Origin: Rhodospirillaceae bacterium
GTDB lineage: Bacteria > Pseudomonadota > Alphaproteobacteria > MPNO01 > UBA2964
Direction of reading: 5' to 3'
NCBI GenBank assembly: GCA_018660305.1
Contig: JABJKO010000170.1
Coordinates: 1 to 28,399 of the forward strand
DNA length: 28,399 bases
Both the position numbers and the translations under genes were made by a program. The notes under the pieces were generated by a model. That model saw nothing but the letters and a program-made list of their open reading frames with translations, was not told the DNA's origin and ran no database searches. Shown here in pieces: positions 15,864 through 23,355 of this stretch. The number at the start of each line of letters is the position of its first letter. The first letter of the stretch is position 1.

Positions 15864-16817
15864 ATGATCAAGCAACTCGCCGTCGCCTCCAACACCCTTT
15901 GCGCCCATCCCGTCATGCGGCGAATATTGCTGGAGGCCTATCCGGCGGCAAAGCTGTGGGACGGCGACAGAATTGAGGACGAAGATCAGCTGATCGAGTT
16001 TCTGCAGGGCAGCGACGCCGCCATCATCGGATTCGAACCGATCACCGACAGGGTGCTGGGGGCCCTGCCGGATCTGGAAATCATCGCCAAGTTCGGCGCC
16101 GGATGCGAAAAAATCGATTTCGACGCCATGCAGAAACACGGAAAAAGATTCGGCTATACGTTTGGCGTCAACAGGCTGTCGGTGGCCGAGCTCACCCTTA
16201 GTTTCATGGTCTCGGCGCTGCGCTGGGTCACACCGCTCAATCAGGCCATGCGCCAGGGCGAACGGCCGCGCAACCGCAACGGCCGGCTGCTGACCGGGCG
16301 CACCATCGGGATCCATGGCTGCGGCAATATCGGTAAGGAAATCGTGCGGCTGTTGAAGCCCTTCAATTGCCGGATCATCGCCTGCGACGTGAAGGACTAT
16401 CCTGATTTCTATGCCGCGAACGACATCGAGGCCGTATCGTTCGACGCACTGCTGGAGCGCGCCGAGGTGCTGACCCTGCATCTCCCCAAGATTAAATCCA
16501 CCCGCGGACTCTATTCCCGCGACGTGCTGGAACGACTAAGAGACGATTGCGTGCTGATCAACACCTGCCGCGGTGAAATCGTCGATGAGGACGCCCTAGC
16601 CGATTGCCTGGAATCGGGAAATTTGACCGCCGCCTGTTTCGACGTCTTCGCCATCGAGCCGGTCATCAACGACCGCCTGCTCAATAATCCGAATTTTCTG
16701 GCAACGCCCCATATCGGCGCCAGCTCCGAGGAAACCCGCGTTATGATGGTCAATGCCGCAATCCGCGGCCTCACCGAAAACGAACTGGTCGAGCCGGAAA
16801 AATATTACGACAATTGA
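15864..16817 (+). CDS. D-isomer-specific 2-hydroxyacid dehydrogenase
   Basis: A 317-residue NAD(P)-dependent dehydrogenase that interconverts a D-2-hydroxy acid and a 2-oxo acid in the cytoplasm. The start is taken at 15864 (MIKQLAVASN), where GGGAG lies eight bases upstream; upstream in-frame ATGs back to 15726 would run through the inverted repeat with no family sequence. The cofactor loop GCGNIG covers 152-157. The catalytic trio is Arg236 (NTCRGEIV), Glu265 (FAIEP) and His283 (TPHIGASSEE). Closest in style to phosphoglycerate or hydroxypyruvate dehydrogenases, but it lacks an ACT domain. Convergent with the RidA-family gene. Substrate unknown. Confidence 0.95.
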   Translation: MIKQLAVASNTLCAHPVMRRILLEAYPAAKLWDGDRIEDEDQLIEFLQGSDAAIIGFEPITDRVLGALPDLEIIAKFGAGCEKIDFDAMQKHGKRFGYTFGVNRLSVAELTLSFMVSALRWVTPLNQAMRQGERPRNRNGRLLTGRTIGIHGCGNIGKEIVRLLKPFNCRIIACDVKDYPDFYAANDIEAVSFDALLERAEVLTLHLPKIKSTRGLYSRDVLERLRDDCVLINTCRGEIVDEDALADCLESGNLTAACFDVFAIEPVINDRLLNNPNFLATPHIGASSEETRVMMVNAAIRGLTENELVEPEKYYDN

Positions 16818-16896
16818 TTTCTGCCGATAGCCCCCACCTCTCCCACAGCGCGTTAGCCGAGATTAGCCGAAATGGGTGAGGGAAATTTTCTTTACG
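16818..16896. other. Convergent intergenic gap with a possible decayed repeat
   Basis: This 79-bp gap between converging genes contains CCCCCACCTCTCCC (16831-16844) and GGGTGAGGGAA (16874-16884), which look like the outer ends of the palindromic repeat seen at four other places, and an 8-bp direct repeat TTAGCCGA (16853-16860 and 16863-16870). It may be a decayed repeat copy. No canonical terminator is visible. Confidence 0.35.
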
Positions 16897-17289
16897 TCAC
16901 TCCGCGACGAACGCCACCGCTTCGATCTCCACCATCCATTCGGGATCGACCAGGGCGGCCACCGCCACCTGGGTGCTGGCCGGGTAGGGTTCCTTGAAGG
17001 TTTCGGTGCGGACCTGGTTGATGGCATCGCGATAGCGAATATCGGCGGCGAAAATGGTGAGCTTGATTACATCGTCCAGCGTCGCCCCCGCTTCGGCGAG
17101 GATGGTGGCGATATTAGCGAAGCACTGCCGCGTCTGGCCCGCCGCATCGCCCTTGCAGACGGTATTCTTGTCGGCATCCCACGGCACCTGACCGGCAACG
17201 TGTATCATGCGCCCGTTGGAGACCTCCCAGCCCGGGCTATAGCTCCCTTTGGCCTGAACGGTCGCCGGTTGCAGAACGCGTTTTCCCAT
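16897..17289 (-). CDS. RidA (YjgF/YER057c/UK114) family protein lacking the usual active-site Arg
   Basis: A 130-residue member of the Rid superfamily, trimeric proteins of which the RidA subgroup hydrolyses reactive enamines and imines released by amino-acid lyases. The fold signatures VAGQVPWD and VEIEAVAFV are present. In RidA the motif PARxxV holds the catalytic Arg; here it is PASTQV, with Ser, so imine deaminase activity is doubtful and the protein is more like the Rid4-7 type groups. Two adjacent ATGs exist (17292, 17289); the second gives a better distance from GGGAG. It starts 15 bp after the EutA-like gene and is the last gene of the bicupin-EutA-Rid operon. Confidence 0.92.
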   Translation of the reverse strand: MGKRVLQPATVQAKGSYSPGWEVSNGRMIHVAGQVPWDADKNTVCKGDAAGQTRQCFANIATILAEAGATLDDVIKLTIFAADIRYRDAINQVRTETFKEPYPASTQVAVAALVDPEWMVEIEAVAFVAE

Positions 17290-17304
17290 CATTTTCTCCC
17301 TTTG

Positions 17305-18822
17305 CTATGACCCTTCTAAACCCTCACGCCCGGGCGCCGCGCTTGTCGGAAACAGCAGCGATTTTATCACCACCGGAACAGCCCCCGATCCCTCGAGCGG
17401 CGCGCCGATATCAACGAAATCGAACTCTTCCAGCGCGATGCCGTCGATGGACACAATCGGCGACGCGGACCCTAATTCCTCGGCCACATGAATACCGAAC
17501 ACCCGTCCGATATCGCCCTGACAAACCAACACCAGCGGATGGCCCTTGTCGAGGATAACCGACAGGCCCGCCGTGACGCCGGTAAGAAAATCATGGGTCC
17601 GCTGATAACTGGCCGATCCCCGCCAGTCGAAACAGAGGGCGACCGGCTGATCGCCCTGCGACAGATCGAGACGAACCAGCGCGTCGCGAACCGCCGCCGC
17701 GATGGCCGTCTGGTCCAGGCTATCTTCTTCAAGCGCGAAACGCGGTGTCACCGCCGGCACGTTGCGCAGGGGCAGAATGTGATCAGGTGCGACGAAGATG
17801 GTCGTGCCTGAAAGCTGGATGGTATATTGCGACGCGCCCACCACGGTGGCGCGAATATTTTCCACCGATTCCATGATTCGCACGCCACTGGCCTCGACGC
17901 GCTCGCGAACGGCTCGGGCCAGCAGCAGCCCGAGATCGCCATAATCCGTCTGTTCATAGCCGTAAAGATATTCGGACACGCCGCCGGAGAACGTCACCGC
18001 GTCGATGGCGCCTTCCCAGTGAAGCGCCGGCAGACGGAGCAAGGCCTCTGTTTCCGGCGCTAAATTTCCCCGCCCGCTGATTTCAACCAACCGGTCCGCC
18101 ATACTGTCGGCCAGCGCCTCCAGGGCACCTTCCGGCGGGGACTGTCCAACGGAAAGCTCAAGACCAAGCTCGCCGGCGAAGCGTTTGCCCGCTTCCTCGA
18201 TGCGCGCGACGCGGCCATCTTCATGAAGCGCAATCAGTCTGGCGCCGATATCCACCGCCGTCAGATCGACCACCTCGCCATGATCGCAAATGGCGATCTT
18301 GCTGGTGCCGCCACCCATATCGATGTTCATCACCGTGACACCGGCCAGGCCGGAATTGACCACCGCCCCGGACCCGTGTGCCGCCATGGCGGTTTCCAGA
18401 TGATCGCCAGCCGATACCGAGACGAACTTACCGGTTTCCAGTGAAAACAACTCACCGATGGCCCGCGCATTCTTCTGACGGACCGCGATGCCGGTCAGGA
18501 TCAAGGCACCTGTATCAATGTCATCGGGCGTGAGTTGCGCCCAGCCATATTGCAGTGCGATGAAGTCCCCCAGCGCCTTGGCATCGATGGTGTCGTCATC
18601 CACATAGGGGGTGAGAAATATATCGGATTCGAACATCACCGACCGGTCCGCGACGACAAAGCGGCCGTCGCGGTGCTCCATCTTGACGTGTGAGAACACC
18701 AGGTGGGTGGTGGACGACCCGATATCCACGCCCACGCTGACCAGCATGGTGGTGTCCACATCGGCCAGATTGGCGCGTGGCTTCGTGAAGATAACCCGCC
18801 CGCCTTCTTCCTCTCCGCTCAC
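17305..18822 (-). CDS. eutA: EutA-like reactivating factor (orphan, ASKHA ATPase fold)
   Basis: A 505-residue protein of the EutA family. EutA uses ATP to expel damaged cobalamin from ethanolamine ammonia-lyase so that fresh adenosylcobalamin can bind. Actin/Hsp70-type nucleotide loops are readable: GVDIGSSTTH (31-40), NIDMGGGTSK (166-175) and TFSGGVSEY (277-285). Length is close to the usual EutA size. The GTG start at 18822 follows the bicupin stop by 5 bp, so the genes are coupled, though the ribosome site is weak. Neither EutB nor EutC, nor any other adenosylcobalamin lyase or mutase, is in the window, so its client is unknown; it may serve another cobalamin enzyme or have a new role. Confidence 0.88.
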   Translation of the reverse strand: MSGEEEGGRVIFTKPRANLADVDTTMLVSVGVDIGSSTTHLVFSHVKMEHRDGRFVVADRSVMFESDIFLTPYVDDDTIDAKALGDFIALQYGWAQLTPDDIDTGALILTGIAVRQKNARAIGELFSLETGKFVSVSAGDHLETAMAAHGSGAVVNSGLAGVTVMNIDMGGGTSKIAICDHGEVVDLTAVDIGARLIALHEDGRVARIEEAGKRFAGELGLELSVGQSPPEGALEALADSMADRLVEISGRGNLAPETEALLRLPALHWEGAIDAVTFSGGVSEYLYGYEQTDYGDLGLLLARAVRERVEASGVRIMESVENIRATVVGASQYTIQLSGTTIFVAPDHILPLRNVPAVTPRFALEEDSLDQTAIAAAVRDALVRLDLSQGDQPVALCFDWRGSASYQRTHDFLTGVTAGLSVILDKGHPLVLVCQGDIGRVFGIHVAEELGSASPIVSIDGIALEEFDFVDIGAPLEGSGAVPVVIKSLLFPTSAAPGREGLEGS

Positions 18823-18827
18823 AATCT

Positions 18828-20054
18828 TCAGCCGCCGGAGAATGAATAGGTGGTCCGGGCGTCATAGAAATGCTCTTCCATGCGGTTTTCCGAGCCCTCG
18901 CGCGCGATTGCCGCGGCAAACTCCTGACGCACATGGGGGTCTTCCAGCCAGTAGGGAATGGACGTGCCGCCCGGTTCCGTCACATCGACCATGGCTTCAT
19001 CCACCACCCCTTCGCCGGGAATACCGGCCTGCTGGGCACGATGATTGTTAGGACCATACCAACTCAACAATCGCAGCGGTTCATCGCCGGTGGCGAAATG
19101 CTGATGGAACCAGCCCATTTGCATGGGAGCCGCCGACACCATGCTGATGCCGTCATATTCCTGACGCAGGACTTCGTCGCCGTGGCCGTCTTTCCAGGGC
19201 GTCGGGCCCAGGTCCTGTGGCCAGGTGTAGGAATAGCCCTTGCCGCCAATACAGATAAAGGCGGCCGACGGGCCCGGCGAATAGCCCCGAGAATAGCGCC
19301 CGGCCGGATGCTGGCCGATATATTGGTAGAATACGTTGCCGGCCATCTTGGGTTCCACCCGGCGGTATCCCGGCGTGCGCCTGTTATCGAGATAGAGCTC
19401 GGTGGCAAACACATCGGGAATGATGTTGGTGCGGCACATGGCGAGACCGCGCGCCGGATCGCCTTCAAGCCCTTCCGCCGGTTCGAAACTATCGCGGTTG
19501 GGATCGTAGCGGTGCTTCAGCGTGACCGCGCTGTTGAAAATGGCTTCCTCGTCGGCCAGCAGATTGAACATATTGGGTGCGCTGGTGCCGGCCAGCAGGA
19601 GCGCCGGCCGGGCCGACGAATTGACCAGCCGGTGATGGGCATTCATGGGGATGGAAAACAGCGACCCCTTCTGCCATTCGAAAATGTCGGGGCGTTCCTG
19701 TCCATCGATCCAGATCTCCGTCGTGCCACGGCCGTCGAGGACCAGGAACACTTCTTCATAGAGATGCCGTTCGGCGTTCAGTGCGCCGGCCCCCGGCACC
19801 TCGACCACATAGCTGCCCCATCGCCCTTCGGTACCGAAAAGCTGGATGAAGCTGCCGCGCCCGCCCATGCGCGCCCACGGCGTCAGCGTCAGTTCCTGAA
19901 GCTTGGCGATGCCGATCTCCCGCACCACCGGAATCTCCTGAGACTCCATGAATTCGTCATAGGGCGTCTTCAACCGGGGCCATGCCGCCGTCCCCGCATA
20001 GGTATCGGATCCGGGCTCGTGCCAGTGAGGATCGTCGGAGAGATCATGGGGCAA
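18828..20054 (-). CDS. Bicupin protein, possible non-heme dioxygenase
   Basis: A 408-residue protein with two cupin barrels. The N-terminal barrel has a cupin-like metal site: His97 and Glu100/101 in ERHLYEEVFLVLDGRGTTEIW-type sequence, and His140/141 in PMNAHHRLVN. The second barrel, about residues 230-335, has GPSAAFICIGGKGYSYTW and WFHQHFATG with His317 and His319. This layout resembles gentisate dioxygenase-type bicupins, but I cannot assign that activity. The TTG start at 20054 is supported by AAAGG eight bases upstream; an ATG at 20047 is out of frame. It is the first gene of an operon with the EutA-like and RidA-family genes and is divergent from dctP. Confidence 0.78.
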   Translation of the reverse strand: MPHDLSDDPHWHEPGSDTYAGTAAWPRLKTPYDEFMESQEIPVVREIGIAKLQELTLTPWARMGGRGSFIQLFGTEGRWGSYVVEVPGAGALNAERHLYEEVFLVLDGRGTTEIWIDGQERPDIFEWQKGSLFSIPMNAHHRLVNSSARPALLLAGTSAPNMFNLLADEEAIFNSAVTLKHRYDPNRDSFEPAEGLEGDPARGLAMCRTNIIPDVFATELYLDNRRTPGYRRVEPKMAGNVFYQYIGQHPAGRYSRGYSPGPSAAFICIGGKGYSYTWPQDLGPTPWKDGHGDEVLRQEYDGISMVSAAPMQMGWFHQHFATGDEPLRLLSWYGPNNHRAQQAGIPGEGVVDEAMVDVTEPGGTSIPYWLEDPHVRQEFAAAIAREGSENRMEEHFYDARTTYSFSGG

Positions 20055-20177
20055 GGTCTCGGCCTTTCAACGGATTAACCCGGATGGGCGGTTACCACGA
20101 AAATGAGCAAAGCGGGTCCGACCGTCAAGCTGAACGGGTTCCACTAGGGAAGGCCTTCCCGGACAAGCTCAAAAATA

Positions 20178-20217
20178 TCGATAATTTTTTGACATTTGAT
20201 GTTTTATCGAATTTAAT
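20178..20217 (+). promoter_or_regulatory. Strong sigma70-type promoter with overlapping operator, upstream of dctPQM
   Basis: TTGACA (20189-20194) and TTTAAT (20212-20217) are separated by exactly 17 bases, 6 of 6 and 5 of 6 matches to consensus. A 7-bp inverted repeat, TCGATAA (20178-20184) and TTATCGA (20204-20210), overlaps the -35 region and spacer, as expected of a repressor operator. The predicted start near 20224 gives a leader of about 168 nt before dctP. The 337-bp gap between the two divergent genes holds no coding sequence; this and the element at 20249-20270 are its visible content. Confidence 0.65.
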
Positions 20218-20248
20218 CCCCTCGAAGCGGTGCTAACGGGATCGTGAT

Positions 20249-20270
20249 ATTATATCGCGGTACCGTGATA
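20249..20270 (-). promoter_or_regulatory. 18-bp near-palindrome with a minus-strand -10 box
   Basis: Bases 20253-20270 form a near-perfect palindrome around GGTACC (16 of 18 positions symmetric). CGTGATA occurs at 20243-20249 and again at 20264-20270, 21 bp apart. The minus strand reads TATAAT at 20254-20249, a perfect -10 box for the divergent bicupin operon, with only a poor -35. The palindrome would lie in that promoter's spacer and in the dctP leader. Confidence 0.5.
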
Positions 20271-20391
20271 AATCGATCTATCGGGCGTCGCGGACATATC
20301 GGTCCCGCCAAGAGGACCAGGATTCATTTCGCGCAACAGGTGCGCGGCCGATTGCAAATCGACCGGCGCCGAAAATAGAGGGACAGGACGG

Positions 20392-21468
20392 ATGGGACTC
20401 AAACGAAACACTGTAGCCATGGCCGTCGCGGCCGGGCTCACCATGGTGGCGACGAGCGCGATCTCGGCGCCAAAAACACTTAGCCTCACCGCGGTCGACG
20501 GATATCCGCCGCGCGCGCTGCAGGTCAAGACGTTCATTGAATATTTTATTCCGCAAGTGGACAAGCGGCTGGCCAAATCAGGGCAGTACAAAATTCGCTG
20601 GAACAAGGCGTTCGCCGGTCAGATCGTCAAGGTCAAGCATGTCATGACCGGCATGCAGAAGGGCCTCGGCGATATCGGTGTTGTCACCAGCGTGTTTCAT
20701 CAGGACAAGGTGCCGATGCAGGCCATTGCCTATGTGGCGCCTTTCGTTACCTCCAATCCTGTGCTGCTGTCGCGCACGGTGGATGAGCTGTCGGAAGAAT
20801 TCCCCGAGATGAAAAAGGCCTGGCTCAAATACAACCAGATTCTTCTGACCAGCTTCTCGGTGATCGATTCCTACCAGCTGTTCTTCAAGGAGAAAGTCAC
20901 CAAGGTTGAGGACTTCAAGGGTCTCAAGATCGCCGGCGCCGGCATCAATATGCGCTACCTGACCGGTACCGGGGCCACGCCTGTGATTGGATCCATGGTT
21001 CACTACTACAATAAGTTCAAGACCGGAGCCATCGACGGCTCCATGCTGTGGACCGACGCCGCGGTCGCGTTCAAACTGGTCGAGGGCGCCAAATACATGC
21101 TCAAGGCCGATATCGGCACCGCCAACTCCAAGGCGCTGACCATGAACCGCGATTCGTACAACCGCTTGCCCAAATCAGTGCGCGATGTGATCCACGAAGT
21201 GGCTCGCGACTATCGCGACTACACCGGGCAGCAGAGCATGGACAAGGCTGCAAGATCCTACGCGAACTACAAGAAGAAGGGCGGCACCATCATTCAGATG
21301 TCCCCCGCCGCACGGTTAGCCTGGGCCAATAACATGCCCAATATCGGCAAGGACTGGGCCGCCAAGCTCGACAAGAAGGGGCTGCCCGGCACCAAGCTGT
21401 TGAAAGCCTACATGACCAAGATGCGGGCGGCCAAGCAGCCGATCCTGCGTCAGTGGGACAAGGAGTAG
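20392..21468 (+). CDS. dctP: TRAP transporter substrate-binding protein (DctP family)
   Basis: A 358-residue periplasmic receptor of a tripartite ATP-independent periplasmic transporter, which delivers an organic acid to the QM membrane complex for Na+-driven uptake. A signal peptide covers about residues 1-26 (hydrophobic core, ending AISA). The mature protein shows the DctP pattern QIVKVKHVMTGMQKGLGDIG, VEDFKGLKIAGAG, and Arg188 in NMRYLTGTGATPV, at the place of the family Arg that binds a carboxylate. This supports an acidic substrate, not a specific one. It has an upstream promoter at 20189-20217 and is followed immediately by dctQ and dctM. Confidence 0.95.
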   Translation: MGLKRNTVAMAVAAGLTMVATSAISAPKTLSLTAVDGYPPRALQVKTFIEYFIPQVDKRLAKSGQYKIRWNKAFAGQIVKVKHVMTGMQKGLGDIGVVTSVFHQDKVPMQAIAYVAPFVTSNPVLLSRTVDELSEEFPEMKKAWLKYNQILLTSFSVIDSYQLFFKEKVTKVEDFKGLKIAGAGINMRYLTGTGATPVIGSMVHYYNKFKTGAIDGSMLWTDAAVAFKLVEGAKYMLKADIGTANSKALTMNRDSYNRLPKSVRDVIHEVARDYRDYTGQQSMDKAARSYANYKKKGGTIIQMSPAARLAWANNMPNIGKDWAAKLDKKGLPGTKLLKAYMTKMRAAKQPILRQWDKE

Positions 21469-21475
21469 TCTCCTT
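21460..21475 (+). promoter_or_regulatory. Hairpin hiding the dctQ ribosome site
   Basis: AAGGAG (21460-21465), loop TAGT, CTCCTT (21470-21475) form a perfect 6-bp stem. The left strand is the Shine-Dalgarno of dctQ and the right strand runs into its TTG start. The dctP stop codon lies in the loop, so a ribosome finishing dctP would melt the stem. This looks like built-in translational coupling. Confidence 0.6.
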
Positions 21476-22023
21476 TGCCCGATAACGGGTCAAACGACGA
21501 AGCGGGACGCCGACAAAGCGCCCCGCTTCGTTTTTTCGGGTCACTAATCAGTGGAATGAACGCCGCCGGATCCTGCTGGATCATGGTGCTCATGCTGCTA
21601 ATCAATGCCGAGGCGATTAGCCGGTCCGCCTTCAACCAGCCGATCATCGGCGTGATTGAGATGATCGAGATTTCGGTGATCGGCATCGTCTTCATGCAAC
21701 TCGCCGACTCGCTCCGGCGCGGCGTGTTTATCCGCTCCGACGGGTTGTTCAACCAGGTCATGCAGCGAAAGCCCAAGGCCGCTCATGTCATGGCCATGGT
21801 CACCTATTCGCTGGGCGCCATATTCATGGGATTGATCCTTTGGGGCAGCTTCCCGTTTTTTCTGAATGCGTGGAATGACGATTGGTATGTGGGTGTCGAA
21901 GGCATGTTCACCGCCCCAAGATGGCCCATCGTCCTGATTGTTGTCATCGCGGTCTTCGTCACCATGATTCAGTTCCTGATCATGCTGACGAATCACATTC
22001 GCCAATATTCGGCGCAAAAGTAG
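21475..22023 (+). CDS. dctQ: TRAP transporter small membrane subunit (DctQ family)
   Basis: A 182-residue inner-membrane protein with four hydrophobic segments, about residues 30-50, 60-80, 105-130 and 145-170, as expected of the DctQ subunit that pairs with DctM. Family sequence is seen in MEIS-like MIEISVIGIVFMQLADSLRRG. It begins with TTG at 21475, nine bases after AAGGAG, six bases past the dctP stop. An in-frame ATG further in (21556) would remove only cytoplasmic sequence but has no ribosome site. The Shine-Dalgarno lies in a hairpin (21460-21475). dctM starts 12 bp after its stop. Confidence 0.92.
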   Translation: MPDNGSNDEAGRRQSAPLRFFGSLISGMNAAGSCWIMVLMLLINAEAISRSAFNQPIIGVIEMIEISVIGIVFMQLADSLRRGVFIRSDGLFNQVMQRKPKAAHVMAMVTYSLGAIFMGLILWGSFPFFLNAWNDDWYVGVEGMFTAPRWPIVLIVVIAVFVTMIQFLIMLTNHIRQYSAQK

Positions 22024-22035
22024 GGGTGCGCGTCG

Positions 22036-23355
22036 ATGTTGGGCGTTGAAGTCGGAATTGCCTCGGTCGTTGTCATCCTCCTGCTGATCTATACCGGCAT
22101 CCATGTGGCGGTGGCTCTCGGGCTGGTTTCCTTTATCGGAGTCTGGCTCATTCGCGATTCCGTCGACATCGCGATCAGCCTGCTGACGGCGGCAACACAG
22201 GATACGATCGAGCACGCGGTGTTCGCCAATATTCCCTTGTTCGCTTTGATGGGGATCGTCTCCAGCGAAATCGGACTCGGTGGCGATGTCTACAGGGTCG
22301 CCAATCAGCTGTTCCTTCGAGTCAAAGGCGGGCTGGGCATGGCCACCGTAGCCGCCAATGCGCTCTTCGCCTCCATTACAGGCTCCTCCATCGCGTCGGC
22401 ATCGGTCTTTACCCGGATCGCGGTGCCGGAGATGCTGCGTTTCGGTTACACAAGGCAATTCTCGGTAGGCGTGGTCGCCGGCAGTTCCGTTCTCGGCATG
22501 CTCATCCCGCCGTCTTCCATGCTGATCATTTACGCTATTGTCGCCGAACAATCGGTCGGACACATGTTCATCGCCGGCGTCATCCCCGGTATCCTGCTGG
22601 CCACGGCGTTCATTTTTGGGATCTATGTCATGGCGCGCGTGATCCCCAAATTCGTCAACGAGAAATCGGTACAGACCGGAGACGGCAGTGAATCCCTGAT
22701 GTCCCTGCGCGATGTCGTCAAGCTGCTGTGGCCGGTGGCTTTTCTGGTCATCCTCGTGCTCGGCGGCATTTATACCGGCTGGTTTTCGCCCGAAGAGGCG
22801 GGCGCCGCCGGTTCCGCCGGGGCGCTCGCAATCGGAATCCTCAAGCGTCGGCTGAGCTGGCAGGGGCTGTGGCGGGTTCTGGTGGAAACCGGGCACATCA
22901 CCGCCGCCATCCTGTTCCTGATTATCGCCGCCTCCATGTATAGCCGCATGCTGGGAGTCGCGGCTTTACCCACGCTGTTCAGCGACTGGTTGACCGGTAT
23001 GGGGCTGGGCATGACCGGGCTGATGGTGATCTATGTCATCCTGATGGTCGTGCTGGGCACCATCATCGAGACCGCGTCGATCATTCTCATCGTCGTCCCG
23101 TTGTTTCTTAGTACGGTGGAGGTCCTGGGCGGCGACCTGGTCTGGTTCGGAATCGTCACGGTCATCGGCGCCGAGATCGGACTCCTCACCCCACCGTTGG
23201 GCATTTCCTGTTTTACCATCAAGAGCACCATCAAGGACCCGTCGATCACGCTGGGGCATATATTTATGGGGGCGTTTCCGTTCGCCTTTATCATGCTCCT
23301 CGTGCTCATCGCGATTGTCGCCTTCCCGTGGCTTAGCCTCGCGCTTCTTGGATAG
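22036..23355 (+). CDS. dctM: TRAP transporter large membrane subunit (DctM family)
   Basis: A 439-residue polytopic inner-membrane protein, the ion-coupled translocation subunit of the TRAP system, with about twelve hydrophobic segments. Typical DctM stretches include FANIPLFALMGIVSSEIGLG, ASITGSSIASASVFTRIAVP and the LIPPSSMLIIYAIVAEQSVG loop, followed in the second half by GTIIETASIILIVVPLF and LLTPPLGISCFTIKS. Length is normal. It ends by overlapping the convergent molybdenum hydroxylase gene by 23 bp (23333-23355), so no terminator separates them and transcription from the two sides would collide. Confidence 0.95.
   Translation: MLGVEVGIASVVVILLLIYTGIHVAVALGLVSFIGVWLIRDSVDIAISLLTAATQDTIEHAVFANIPLFALMGIVSSEIGLGGDVYRVANQLFLRVKGGLGMATVAANALFASITGSSIASASVFTRIAVPEMLRFGYTRQFSVGVVAGSSVLGMLIPPSSMLIIYAIVAEQSVGHMFIAGVIPGILLATAFIFGIYVMARVIPKFVNEKSVQTGDGSESLMSLRDVVKLLWPVAFLVILVLGGIYTGWFSPEEAGAAGSAGALAIGILKRRLSWQGLWRVLVETGHITAAILFLIIAASMYSRMLGVAALPTLFSDWLTGMGLGMTGLMVIYVILMVVLGTIIETASIILIVVPLFLSTVEVLGGDLVWFGIVTVIGAEIGLLTPPLGISCFTIKSTIKDPSITLGHIFMGAFPFAFIMLLVLIAIVAFPWLSLALLG

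Noticed and set aside
18870..20078. Plus-strand frame of 402 codons opposite the bicupin gene
   Set aside because: Low-complexity Arg/Gly/His-rich translation; the bicupin has conserved metal motifs and a supported start.
20100..20128. Minus-strand promoter TTGACG with a -10 at CATTTT for the bicupin operon
   Set aside because: The -10 matches only about 3 of 6 positions; the TATAAT at 20254-20249 is the better, still unproven, candidate.
21598..22896. Minus-strand frame of 432 codons opposite dctQ and dctM
   Set aside because: Asp/His/Gln-rich translation spanning two real membrane-protein genes; a complement artefact.
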